From assembly GCA_007118495.1 (NCBI GenBank), contig SKRM01000053.1:1-64000 (forward strand): a stretch of DNA of 64,000 nt, given 5' to 3'. A program made the position numbers and the translations under genes. The notes below the pieces were generated by a model. It made no database searches. It had not been told where the DNA came from and worked only from the letters and a program-made list of their open reading frames with translations. This document shows, piece by piece, positions 38,655 through 48,427 of the stretch. Within the stretch, counting starts at the first letter, position 1, and each line of letters opens with the position of its first letter. The DNA comes from Bacteroidales bacterium (GTDB lineage: Bacteria > Bacteroidota > Bacteroidia > Bacteroidales > UBA7960).

Positions 38655-40169
38655 ATGTCATTTGTCAATGCCGTTGCTTCCTGGTTTTTAAAAAAACGGA
38701 TATCCCAGATCCGCTTTTTCATGGAGCACCCCATCAAGGTGCAGGAAGAAACGTTGAAAGGTCTTATTGATCTTGCCAGTAACACTGAGTGGGGCAAGAA
38801 ACACCGGTATAAGAAAATGTCCGGTTATCATGATTTCAGCCAGCGGGTTCCTTTACAAGAGTATGAGGATGTAAAGCCTTTTATTGACAGGATGCTCAAA
38901 GGAGAGCAAAACATCCTTTGGCCAACCGACATTCAGTGGTTTGCCAAGTCATCGGGAACAACCAGCGACCGCAGCAAGTTTATTCCCATTTCAAATGAAA
39001 TCTTATCTGACTGCCACTATAAGGCTGGCAAAGATGTTCTGGCCATTTATTGCCATAACAATCCAGATTCAAGAATCTTTGACGGTAAAGGCCTGATAAT
39101 GGGTGGAAGTCACAAAGTCAGTGAATTTAACAACAAGGCATATTTTGGTGACCTGTCAGCTGTGTTGTTGCAAAATGCGCCCTTTTACGGAGAGTTTTTC
39201 AGGGTTCCTGAACTTTCTCTTGCATTGCTTGACAATTGGGAAGAAAAACTGGACAAAGTTGCGCATGCAACCTACACTGAAAACGTGACCAACATTAGTG
39301 GAGTTCCCTCCTGGAATCTGATTTTACTTAAACGTATTCTTGAGATTACCGGACGCAAAAATATTCTTGAGATCTGGCCAAATTTAGAATTGTTTATACA
39401 TGGAGGCGTGAGCTTTGCGCCTTACCAAAGTCAGTTTGAAAAGATCATCCCATCATCAGACATGCATTATCTTGAAACGTATAATGCATCTGAGGGTTTC
39501 TTTGGCATACAAGACCAGCCTGATGTCAAAGAAATGTTGTTAATGCTCGATTACGGCATATTTTATGAGTTTATTCCCATGGATGATCTGGGCGATCAGG
39601 AGCCAGAGGTTGTAACCCTTGCTGAAGTTGACACTGATACCAACTATGCCATGGTTATTACAACCAATGGTGGATTGTGGCGGTATAAGATCGGTGACAC
39701 CATAAGATTTACCAGCCTGTCTCCCTACAGAATAAAAATTTCAGGCAGGACCAGGAACTTTATCAACGCATTTGGTGAAGAAGTCATTGTTGATAACACT
39801 GATTCTGCCCTGCAGTCGGCCTGTAGCGAAACAGGAGCAATTCTCAGTGAATATACGGCTGCACCCATTTACCTTGACGACAACCAGTCAGCTGCACATG
39901 AATACATCATTGAGTTTGAAAAACCACCAACTGATATTGATTTGTTCGTTCGTTTACTCGACAAAGAGCTAAAAGCGCTTAATTCTGACTATGAAGCAAA
40001 ACGCAGTGCTGACCTGATGCTCAAAATGCCTAAGGTGACTGTTGCGCCACGTCAAACCTTTTTCAAATGGCTCAAGTCAAAAGGCAAAATAGGAGGTCAA
40101 AACAAGGTTCCCAGGCTTTACAACGACAGAAAATATGTGGATGAGATCCTAAAATTCATCAAATCTTAA
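38655..40169 (+). CDS. GH3 auxin-responsive promoter family protein (acyl-adenylate superfamily)
   Basis: WFAKSSGTTSDRSKFIPIS, ETYNASEGFFGIQ, GGLWRYKIGDTIRF, ISGRTRNFINAFGEEV. Confidence 0.92.
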   Translation: MSFVNAVASWFLKKRISQIRFFMEHPIKVQEETLKGLIDLASNTEWGKKHRYKKMSGYHDFSQRVPLQEYEDVKPFIDRMLKGEQNILWPTDIQWFAKSSGTTSDRSKFIPISNEILSDCHYKAGKDVLAIYCHNNPDSRIFDGKGLIMGGSHKVSEFNNKAYFGDLSAVLLQNAPFYGEFFRVPELSLALLDNWEEKLDKVAHATYTENVTNISGVPSWNLILLKRILEITGRKNILEIWPNLELFIHGGVSFAPYQSQFEKIIPSSDMHYLETYNASEGFFGIQDQPDVKEMLLMLDYGIFYEFIPMDDLGDQEPEVVTLAEVDTDTNYAMVITTNGGLWRYKIGDTIRFTSLSPYRIKISGRTRNFINAFGEEVIVDNTDSALQSACSETGAILSEYTAAPIYLDDNQSAAHEYIIEFEKPPTDIDLFVRLLDKELKALNSDYEAKRSADLMLKMPKVTVAPRQTFFKWLKSKGKIGGQNKVPRLYNDRKYVDEILKFIKS

Positions 40170-40242
40170 TGCAAGGCCTTCTTTGGGTCTCATGGATCAA
40201 AAAGAAAATGTATTTTTGTTCCAGACCAACCCAATTTTGATC

Positions 40243-40857
40243 ATGCATATCGCTATCGCCGGAAATATAGGTTCAGGTAAAACAACCCTCGCCGGGCTCC
40301 TTTCAAAACACTATGGCTGGGAGGCCCACTATGAAGATGTGGACACCAATCCATATCTCAATAACTTTTATGAAGATATGCAACGCTGGTCGTTCAACCT
40401 GCAGATCTATTTCCTGAATAGCAGGTTCAGGCAGGTTGTTGATATCCGCAAAAAAAACATAAAAGTCATCCAAGACAGAACTATATATGAAGACGCCTAT
40501 ATTTTTGCTCCAAACCTGCATTCAATGGGGTTGATGTCTTCAAGAGACTTTAACAACTACAGCAGTTTGTTTGAGCTGATGAGCTCGTTTATTCAACCTC
40601 CCGACCTGCTGATATATCTCAAAGCAAGTGTCCCAACCCTTGTAAGTCAGATACAAAAAAGGGGCCGGGAATATGAAAATTCTATACGTCTTGATTACCT
40701 GAAGAAGCTCAATGAAAGATATGAGGAGTGGATTTCTGTTTATGACCTTGGAAAGCTGCTGGTTGTAAATGTGGACCATATAAAGTTCAGTGAAAGGCCA
40801 GAAGACCTTGGAGAGGTCATCCAGAAAATAGATGCCGAAATACACGGCTTATTTTAA
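40243..40857 (+). CDS. Deoxynucleoside kinase
   Basis: MHIAIAGNIGSGKTTLAGLLSKHYGW, QDRTIYEDAYIFAPNL, RGREYENSIRLDYLKKLNERYEEW. Confidence 0.92.
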   Translation: MHIAIAGNIGSGKTTLAGLLSKHYGWEAHYEDVDTNPYLNNFYEDMQRWSFNLQIYFLNSRFRQVVDIRKKNIKVIQDRTIYEDAYIFAPNLHSMGLMSSRDFNNYSSLFELMSSFIQPPDLLIYLKASVPTLVSQIQKRGREYENSIRLDYLKKLNERYEEWISVYDLGKLLVVNVDHIKFSERPEDLGEVIQKIDAEIHGLF

Positions 40858-40899
40858 TCGAGGGTTACGAAATCAAAGCACCATTTAGTACATAATCTC

Positions 40900-41658
40900 A
40901 TGCAGTGTATAGGAATTATTCCTGCCCGCTTTGCCTCTACAAGATTTCCAGGAAAACCCCTGGCGCTGATCGGCAATAAAACCATGATCAGAAGGGTTTA
41001 TGAGCAAGCCTCTCTCAGCAGTTTGCTATCTGAAGTGGTCGTTGCAACCGATGATGATCGCATCTATAAACATGTTGCTGAATTTGGGAAAGTGGTAATG
41101 ACAGGCCTGCATCACCAAAGCGGAACGGAGCGATGCAATGAGGCATTGGCTTTAATTAATCATGATAGAAGATACACACATGACGACTGTGTTATTAATA
41201 TCCAGGGAGATGAACCCTTTATCAATCCGTTTCAGATAGACAATCTCATAAACATTCTGGCCAATAGTGACAGGCAGATTGCAACCCTGGTAAAAAAACT
41301 GGAAAGCCCTGAGGATGTTGAAAACCCCCATGTGGTAAAGGTAGTATTTGATCATGCTGGGAAAGCACTCTACTTTAGCCGGGCACGCATCCCATTTTGC
41401 AGAGAAGACCAGAATAGCCATACATTTGATCATTGGCTATATTACAAACACATAGGTATCTACGGTTACCGGATCAGCATACTAGACAAGCTGGTTTCTT
41501 TACCTGCTGGCAAACTGGAACAAGCGGAATCACTTGAACAGCTCAGGTGGCTCGAACATGGTTTTCAAATCCATATAAGTGAAACAACATATGAAGGGAT
41601 TTCAATTGATACCCCTGACGACCTAAAAAAAATACCACCAATAGCTTTGGGACCATAA
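40900..41658 (+). CDS. kdsB: 3-deoxy-manno-octulosonate cytidylyltransferase
   Basis: GIIPARFASTRFPGKPLALIGNKTMIRRVYEQA, INIQGDEPFI, KHIGIYGYR. Confidence 0.95.
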   Translation: MQCIGIIPARFASTRFPGKPLALIGNKTMIRRVYEQASLSSLLSEVVVATDDDRIYKHVAEFGKVVMTGLHHQSGTERCNEALALINHDRRYTHDDCVINIQGDEPFINPFQIDNLINILANSDRQIATLVKKLESPEDVENPHVVKVVFDHAGKALYFSRARIPFCREDQNSHTFDHWLYYKHIGIYGYRISILDKLVSLPAGKLEQAESLEQLRWLEHGFQIHISETTYEGISIDTPDDLKKIPPIALGP

Positions 41659-41770
41659 AAACAGCTATAAATGCAATTAATGACCATTTTATCATGGTTT
41701 TTTTATAATTTAGTCTGTTGAAATGTTCTCTAACGCGCATTTACATCAAAATACTTAATTGCCGTTTATA

Positions 41771-42886
41771 ATGAAAATAGGAAAATACATCAGTGACCTG
41801 CTGTACACACACGAATCTGTTTTACTGCCTGGTTTTGGCACGTTTACCACAAAGTATGTACCGGCTAAATTCATTCCCGAAAAAAAAGTTGTGGAATCTC
41901 CCGCAAAAATTGCTGACTTTAATGCATCCATTCGTGACGGCGACAGCCCATTGACAGGATACATTGCTCAACAAGAAGGCATGACAGAAGAAGAGGTACA
42001 GGACTTTTTCCGTAAACTTGTCAAAGAGATTGATCATTCGCTTGAAGCAGGAAAAAAAGTAGAACTGGAAACTATTGGTGTTTTTCACATGGGGCCGGAT
42101 GGGTTGCTACATTTTGACCCTGACACCAATGTCAACTATCTGGATGAGGCCACTGGTATCCCTAAGATCAAAACACCCCCACCCAAGGCCACAAAAAAGG
42201 AAGAAGCAGCAGTTTTAAAAACCAGGAAAAAAGAAGAAGACGTGGCTCTGAAAGCCAGAAAAGAAGAAGCGGATGTTGAGGAAGAGAAGCATGTTCCCGA
42301 ACCCGTACATGATAATGCACCCCCGGAAGAATCATATCCTGAAACAAAAACCCAAAAACAGGAATCCATGAAAAACCCGTTTGCCAACACAACCCTGCCG
42401 CCTGCCTTAAAGTGGCTGGCTTATACAATCGTACCTCTGATTGTTATACTTATCATCCTCTTCCTGAACTTTAATTTCTTCTTCGGTACTGATGGCTTGT
42501 TCCGTAGCTCAGAGCAGCCGACAACCGTTCAAGTTCAGCCTGTGCAGCCTGTAACACCACCGGTTGCAGAAATACCTGAAGAACCTGAAGTTGCTGAACC
42601 AGTCCGGAAAGTCGAGCCTGACCCCTCTGTCACACCACCCAGACCTGAAGCAGGTAGAACCGTATATTACATTGTTGTAGGAAGCTTTCAGGAGCAGGCC
42701 AAGGCAGAGGATTTTGCCTACCAACTCAGAGCAGATGGTGCCAGCCTTGCAAGTGTATTCATGCAAACCCCTTCTGCATTTCACCGGGTGTGCTATGGAT
42801 ATTACTACGATCTGTCTGAAGCTGAATCTGTAAAAGCCAATTTACCAGATAATCTCAGAGAAATTGCCTGGATACTTCATCGTTAA
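41771..42886 (+). CDS. HU-like (CCDC81-type) domain + TM + SPOR domain protein
   Basis: LLPGFGTFTTKYVPAKF N-domain, K/E-rich linker, TM WLAYTIVPLIVILIILFLNF, P-rich linker, SPOR YYIVVGSFQEQAKAEDFAYQLRADG. Confidence 0.88.
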   Translation: MKIGKYISDLLYTHESVLLPGFGTFTTKYVPAKFIPEKKVVESPAKIADFNASIRDGDSPLTGYIAQQEGMTEEEVQDFFRKLVKEIDHSLEAGKKVELETIGVFHMGPDGLLHFDPDTNVNYLDEATGIPKIKTPPPKATKKEEAAVLKTRKKEEDVALKARKEEADVEEEKHVPEPVHDNAPPEESYPETKTQKQESMKNPFANTTLPPALKWLAYTIVPLIVILIILFLNFNFFFGTDGLFRSSEQPTTVQVQPVQPVTPPVAEIPEEPEVAEPVRKVEPDPSVTPPRPEAGRTVYYIVVGSFQEQAKAEDFAYQLRADGASLASVFMQTPSAFHRVCYGYYYDLSEAESVKANLPDNLREIAWILHR

Positions 42887-42914
42887 TTGACCATCTAAAT
42901 TCGCAGGCTTTATT

Positions 42915-43601
42915 GTGGCAAAAACCAAGCTTAAAAAGTTCGCGGAGATCAATAGTTTTTCAAACGTAATACAACCACCCTCTCCTTTTGACCTGACCCA
43001 TTTCGAACTCAGGGGAAAGTGGAATGAATCGTTTTTTGGAAACACCTCTCCCATCGTACTCGAAATTGGTTGTGGCAAGGGTGAATACACCATCGGCCTT
43101 GCAAGGGCTTATCCGAAGGTAAATTTCATCGGCATAGACATAAAAGGTGACAGGATATGGAATGGTGCCAGACAGGCCCTGGACGAAGGCCTTCAAAATG
43201 TTGCCTTTTTAAGAATTCAGGCTGAGAGTATTGCAAACTATTTTGATCAGAATGAAGTTGATGGCATCTGGCTTACTTTTCCTGATCCACAGCCAAGGAA
43301 AACCAGACAAAGAAAAAGGCTTTCTTCGCCGACTTTTCTTCATCGTTATAGTTTGATCCTTAAACCAGGTGCTCCCATACACCTGAAAACTGACAATGCC
43401 GACTTGTTTGCTTACACTCTTGATGTCATTAATCAGGAGAAACACACACTCATTACCGCCATCCATGACTTGTACGGAAAAAAAGTGGTGAACGAGACCA
43501 TGACCAGAGACATACAAACGTATTACGAAAAAAAATACCTGGAACAGGGCTTGCCTATTCATTATCTAAAATTTTGCCTGCATGAGCCGGGAAAATCCTG
43601 A
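42915..43601 (+). CDS. trmB: tRNA (guanosine(46)-N7)-methyltransferase
   Basis: LEIGCGKGEYTIGLARAYPKVNFIGIDIKG, WLTFPDPQPRKTRQRKRLSSPTFL; GTG start. Confidence 0.94.
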   Translation: MAKTKLKKFAEINSFSNVIQPPSPFDLTHFELRGKWNESFFGNTSPIVLEIGCGKGEYTIGLARAYPKVNFIGIDIKGDRIWNGARQALDEGLQNVAFLRIQAESIANYFDQNEVDGIWLTFPDPQPRKTRQRKRLSSPTFLHRYSLILKPGAPIHLKTDNADLFAYTLDVINQEKHTLITAIHDLYGKKVVNETMTRDIQTYYEKKYLEQGLPIHYLKFCLHEPGKS

Positions 43602-43935
43602 AGACAAAACATTCTTTCACAAAGTGTATGAAGTGGTCAGAGAAATCCCCCGCGGGCGGGTTACCTCATACGGAGCCATTGCCAAATACCTGGGAAGTAA
43701 AGGCAGCAGCAGGTTGGTCGGCTGGGCAATGAACCATTGCCATGCATATGACCCATCCATACCTGCCCACAGGGTGGTTAACCGACTTGGTGTGCTTACC
43801 GGAAAACATTATTTTGGCGGTACGGATATCATGCAGCAATTGCTTGAAAATGAAGGCATAAGCATAGTTGACGATAAGGTTGTAAATTTCAGGGAATTGT
43901 TTTGGGACCCTGTGCACAATTTGCCCCGCCCCTGA
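43582..43935 (+). CDS. MGMT-like / alkyltransferase-like protein (Cys replaced by Ala)
   Basis: VVREIPRGRVTSYGAIAKYLG...SIPAHRVVNRLGVLTGKHYFGG; PAHR in place of PCHR. Confidence 0.9.
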   Translation: MSRENPEDKTFFHKVYEVVREIPRGRVTSYGAIAKYLGSKGSSRLVGWAMNHCHAYDPSIPAHRVVNRLGVLTGKHYFGGTDIMQQLLENEGISIVDDKVVNFRELFWDPVHNLPRP

Positions 43936-44028
43936 ATAAGTCATGGTATTTTTTTATGAAAAAAAAATCATGTATATTCGCAGCGCTATTTATACAAAAA
44001 CCAAATTAAAATAACCAACATAAAAAAT

Positions 44029-44277
44029 TTGCATATGTCACAGAATTTGGAAATAATCAAAAAAGTTGAGAACGTAATTGATCAGATCAGGCCCTACCTT
44101 GAAGCGGATGGTGGAAATATCCGCTTTGTAAATCTAACTGATGATTTTGTGGTAAATGTTGAACTTCTTGGAGCCTGCGGTTCATGCCCAATGAGTCAGA
44201 TGACACTGAAGAATGGTGTGGAACAGGCCATGAAAAAAGCCATCCCAGAGATCAAAGCCGTAGAAGCCATTAATTAG
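44029..44277 (+). CDS. NifU C-terminal domain (Nfu-type Fe-S scaffold)
   Basis: IRPYLEADGGNIRFVNLTDDFVVNVELLGACGSCPMSQMTLKNGVEQAMK. Confidence 0.93.
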   Translation: MHMSQNLEIIKKVENVIDQIRPYLEADGGNIRFVNLTDDFVVNVELLGACGSCPMSQMTLKNGVEQAMKKAIPEIKAVEAIN

Positions 44278-45935
44278 AAAAGACGTTTCAGGCCCATATA
44301 GCTGGCCTCAATGGGCAGTTCGCGTCCAATTCCGGGACATTTCAGTGAAACCCTTAGCGTTGGAGGCGACTGCCTTCTCTTATATTCACTTGAATCAACC
44401 ATCTTCAAAACCTTGTAAACCAGATCAGGTTTCCATCCCATGCCTATGATGGTTTCCGGATCTTGTTCTTCTTCAAAATAGGCATATAAGATCTGATCCA
44501 ATATGTCATAATCAGGAAGTGAGTCAGTGTCTTTCTGATCTGGCTTCAATTCGGCAGAAGGTGGTTTTTCAATGGTACTGACCGGAATGATCTCTTCATC
44601 ATTATTGATCAGTTGCGCTAAGCCATACACATCGGTCTTGTAAACATCACCCAAAACCGACAATCCTCCGCACATATCACCATATAGCGTACCATAACCT
44701 ACAGCAGCCTCGCTTTTGTTGGAGGTATTCAGCAGCATGTGGCCAAATTTGTTAGACAGCGCCATCAGGATAATGGCTCTGGCCCTGGCCTGGATATTCT
44801 CTTCAGCAAGCTCCTTGTTTGTTCCTTGAAATAACTTACCCAGACTTTTTTCAATGGCAGTTACTGTGTCATTTATTGAAATGATGTCATGCCTTACACC
44901 TAGCTTTTTCGCCAATGCAAGTGCATCGGTAACTGAGTGATTTGAACTGTAGGGGCCCGGCAAGAGAACTGCCCAAACATTTTCCCTTCCCAAAGCTTTA
45001 TGTGCAATTACGAGGCTCACGGCTGAATCTATACCTCCAGAAAGCCCCAAAATGGCCTGCTTTTGACCTGTTTTTTCAAAATAGTCCCGAACACCTATAA
45101 TAAGGGCATCCAATATCAATTTGTGCTTTTCTATGCCCTCTGCAACTGAAGGGCTTTCTCTTCCAGGATCATTCATGACACTATCAAGGTCATACACCTT
45201 TAATGACTCCTGAAACAAAGGAAATAAATCAACCAGTTTGCCCTTTGGGTTAAAGACCGCTGAGCCACCATCAAAAAGCAAGTCGGTTTGGCCACCGATC
45301 AAATTGACAGAAAACAATGGCAGCGAGTACCTTCGGGCATTCTCTGACAATGTACGCATTCGTCCTGGCAAATGATTCCATGCAAATGGCGAAGCTGAGA
45401 TATTGATCATAAAATCAGGTGCCAATCCGGCCAAAACCTCAGGAGGATTCATGGCGTACATTCCCTCACCTGCCACATTCCATATATCCTCACATATGGT
45501 TAACGCAACTTTTTTTTCTTCAATTTGCACTGTATGAAACTCCTGAGCAGGTTCAAAGTACCTGTATTCGTTAAATACATCATAAGTGGGCATTAGCCCT
45601 TTATGGTAAACCGAGGCAATCAGGCCATCTGAAAGAACAAATGCTGAGTTCAGGAGTATTTTCCCCCCTCTTTTCCTGTTGAATGAAGGACTACCTACAA
45701 CAGCTGTTATTCCATGGCAAACAGAGGCAATATCTTTAACCGCACCCAGGCAATTCTCCACAAAAACTTGCGAATTCAGCATATCCTTTGGCGGATAACC
45801 ACAAACCGAAAGCTCTGAAAAGACAATCAGATCTGCCCCAAGATGCTTTGCCTGCAATATGGAATTTTTAATCTTAAGGGTATTCTTTGTAAAGTTGCCC
45901 ACATGGTAGTTTAACTGGGCAAGGGCGATTTTCAT
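44274..45935 (-). CDS. nadE: Glutamine-dependent NAD+ synthase
   Basis: N-terminal nitrilase domain; GLSGGIDSAVSLVIAHKALG; NTSNKSEAAVGYGTLYGDMCGGLSVLGDVYKT. Confidence 0.96.
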   Translation of the reverse strand: MKIALAQLNYHVGNFTKNTLKIKNSILQAKHLGADLIVFSELSVCGYPPKDMLNSQVFVENCLGAVKDIASVCHGITAVVGSPSFNRKRGGKILLNSAFVLSDGLIASVYHKGLMPTYDVFNEYRYFEPAQEFHTVQIEEKKVALTICEDIWNVAGEGMYAMNPPEVLAGLAPDFMINISASPFAWNHLPGRMRTLSENARRYSLPLFSVNLIGGQTDLLFDGGSAVFNPKGKLVDLFPLFQESLKVYDLDSVMNDPGRESPSVAEGIEKHKLILDALIIGVRDYFEKTGQKQAILGLSGGIDSAVSLVIAHKALGRENVWAVLLPGPYSSNHSVTDALALAKKLGVRHDIISINDTVTAIEKSLGKLFQGTNKELAEENIQARARAIILMALSNKFGHMLLNTSNKSEAAVGYGTLYGDMCGGLSVLGDVYKTDVYGLAQLINNDEEIIPVSTIEKPPSAELKPDQKDTDSLPDYDILDQILYAYFEEEQDPETIIGMGWKPDLVYKVLKMVDSSEYKRRQSPPTLRVSLKCPGIGRELPIEASYMGLKRLF

Positions 45936-45956
45936 AAAACTGGATTTAACTGGTGA

Positions 45957-46631
45957 TCAGAACATGATTCCCATGGTGACTTCAAGGTAGCTGTTGACAG
46001 CACTGGGAGTTGTGGCAACAGCCTGGTTTGTGGTATTCAAAAAATTAGAAAAGCCATTGTGGAAAGTCAATCCACCCAACAAAGACGTCCGGCCACCCAT
46101 ATTGTACTCAACCCCTGCGCCAATGATCAATGATCCCCTCATAAACCGGGTGTCATCCATAACATCCACACTGGTAAATTGCAGCCGGCTGCCATCCTGA
46201 AGATTAATACGTTGATCTGCCTCTGCCTTGGTTCTGAAGGACAGCCCAAATCCGAATTGTCCATAAAACGTACTGAACCCCATTTCACTGGCCCTCAGTT
46301 TTATAGTCATTGGAATTTCCAGATACCTGAAGCTGTATTCGCTTCTTTTGACTGTAGTATAATTATCATGTAGGTAATTGTATTTCATCTTTCCGCCAAA
46401 GCGGGCAATGTTCACACCGGTTGCTACAGCGTAATTTTCTGTAAAATAATAGTCTGCGATAAGGCCATAAGCAAAGCCCAGTTTCACTCCATTATTTTCA
46501 TATCCACGGGTTTCAGGCCTGAACCACGAAAGATTTGGAGAGGCTTTAAGTCCAAAGCGAAAACCAGTATCTCCGGCAAAAGTGGGCAGGGTAAAACCTG
46601 CTAATAGTAAGACCAGTAATATTTTCTTCAT
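45957..46631 (-). CDS. Outer-membrane beta-barrel protein (PorT-like)
   Basis: Signal peptide, FGLKASPNLSWFRPETRGYENNGVKLGFAYGLIADYYFTENYAVATGVN. Confidence 0.8.
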   Translation of the reverse strand: MKKILLVLLLAGFTLPTFAGDTGFRFGLKASPNLSWFRPETRGYENNGVKLGFAYGLIADYYFTENYAVATGVNIARFGGKMKYNYLHDNYTTVKRSEYSFRYLEIPMTIKLRASEMGFSTFYGQFGFGLSFRTKAEADQRINLQDGSRLQFTSVDVMDDTRFMRGSLIIGAGVEYNMGGRTSLLGGLTFHNGFSNFLNTTNQAVATTPSAVNSYLEVTMGIMF

Positions 46632-46756
46632 TTATGTAGGTTTTTATTGGTTGTGTTTAAATTCTACAACTTTTACTGTTTGTGGTATGATACATTGCAA
46701 TATTAATGAATAAAATGCTGTTATAGTATAATAATTAACATCAGGTTTTGTTCAAT

Positions 46757-47773
46757 ATGATCAAACGGCATACAGGCATTAATTGTTGCATACTTTTTAT
46801 TATTTCCCTGACATTGTTTGCGTGCACACCGTGGGAGAGGAAACCATTCTATGAAGCTGATATCTCTTCTATCCCTGCTCAGAATATCGAGATTTACCGC
46901 TATGAGGAATTACTTTTCACAGCAAACCCCTTTATTCTTAAGGATGAAATAGAGCCCCATATCAAAAGGTTTGAATTTTTCCTGGGTGATGAAATATACA
47001 ATCCCGAAGCTTTACTACAGCTATATAATTATGTTACCGACCCATACCTGATTGACCTCTATCATGATAGCAGAGAGTTGTGGGCAGATACTGACAAGCT
47101 GGCCTCAGACCTGTCCCAGGCATTCAGGTTTTACGAATATCATTTCCCTGAAAGCGATATCCCGGCTATATATACCTACATATCAGGCCTTGATTACACC
47201 ATGCCCATCATGTATGCAGAAGGGCATTTAATCATTGCCGTTGATACTTATCTGGGCAGTGACTATCCAGCCTATGAACAGATTGGCATCCCTAGATATA
47301 TGTCGCAATGGATGATTCCTGAGCGAACCATTGTTGATATATTTCATTCTATGGCCGATCGCTACTTTCGCAGGTTGACCCATGCGCCTGAGACCTTGCT
47401 TGACCATATGATATATGAGGGCAAGCGGCTGTATTTTCTGGATTGTATGCTTCCAGCCTTGCCAGACAGCTTGAAAATTGCCTATTCAACCAATCAGGAC
47501 AACTGGATGAAAAGGAATGCAGGATTTGTGTGGTCATATAAACTTGAAAACGACCTCTTGTTTTCAACCGACCATTCGGTTATTCAGAAGTTTATTAGAG
47601 AGGCTCCTTTTACTGCAACTTTTTCAAGGCAATCTGCTCCACGTACCGGAATCTGGCTGGGTTGGCAAATTGTGAGAGACTACATGAAGCGTAATCCTGA
47701 AACGAGTCTTGAAGAATTAATCATGCTTACTGACTCCCACCGTATTCTTACAGGAGCCAGGTTCAGACCCTGA
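46757..47773 (+). CDS. gldB: Gliding motility lipoprotein GldB-like
   Basis: Lipobox LTLFACTPW; overall GldB pattern; beside nadE. Confidence 0.8.
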   Translation: MIKRHTGINCCILFIISLTLFACTPWERKPFYEADISSIPAQNIEIYRYEELLFTANPFILKDEIEPHIKRFEFFLGDEIYNPEALLQLYNYVTDPYLIDLYHDSRELWADTDKLASDLSQAFRFYEYHFPESDIPAIYTYISGLDYTMPIMYAEGHLIIAVDTYLGSDYPAYEQIGIPRYMSQWMIPERTIVDIFHSMADRYFRRLTHAPETLLDHMIYEGKRLYFLDCMLPALPDSLKIAYSTNQDNWMKRNAGFVWSYKLENDLLFSTDHSVIQKFIREAPFTATFSRQSAPRTGIWLGWQIVRDYMKRNPETSLEELIMLTDSHRILTGARFRP

Positions 47774-47789
47774 CCCGAATAATCTGTTA

Positions 47790-48395
47790 TCATCCCTGCC
47801 TGTACTGTTCATTGCAGCTTGAAATAATCCTGAGTATTTCGTCCCGGCCGAGTCCGGTCTTACTGCTACTGACTATTGCCTGAGGCAGTGGCTCCCACTC
47901 ATCAGACAGCACCTTCATATATTTTTCAATACTTGCGTTTACGCGCGCCACAGATAATTTATCTGCTTTGGTAAAAACCAGACAAAAAGGAAGTTGATTC
48001 AGACCTATCCACCCCAGAAAGTCCAGATCATTTTTTAATGGCTCATGCCTGATGTCAATCAGGATAAATGAGCAAAACAGGTTCTCACGGTTTATCAGAT
48101 AGTCTTTGATAATTTGTTCCCATTTCTTTTTAACCGCTACGGGCACTTTAGCAAAACCATAGCCAGGCAAATCAGCAAGGTACCACGCATCATTGATCAA
48201 AAAATGATTGATAAGTCTTGTTTTGCCGGGAGTGGAAGAAGTCTTGGCCAGATTACGGGTTGAAGTAAGCATATTTAACAATGACGACTTGCCCACATTG
48301 GAGCGACCAAAAAAGGCGTATTCGGGATATGAGGCCTCGGGACAGCCGCGCCAGTTTGTTGCACTTTTAACAAAAGCTGCTGATTTGATAATCAT
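47790..48395 (-). CDS. engB: Ribosome biogenesis GTPase YsxC/EngB
   Basis: EYAFFGRSNVGKSSLLNMLT, SSTPGKTRLINHFLI, DLPGYGFAKV, FTKADKL. Confidence 0.96.
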   Translation of the reverse strand: MIIKSAAFVKSATNWRGCPEASYPEYAFFGRSNVGKSSLLNMLTSTRNLAKTSSTPGKTRLINHFLINDAWYLADLPGYGFAKVPVAVKKKWEQIIKDYLINRENLFCSFILIDIRHEPLKNDLDFLGWIGLNQLPFCLVFTKADKLSVARVNASIEKYMKVLSDEWEPLPQAIVSSSKTGLGRDEILRIISSCNEQYRQG

Positions 48396-48427
48396 TGGTA
48401 GTAATTAACTGGAAACAGATTAATCAA

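Noticed and set aside
41681-41707. Possible terminator ACCAT-TTTATC-ATGGTTTTTTT after kdsB
   Set aside because: Only a 5-bp AT-rich stem; too weak to call with confidence.
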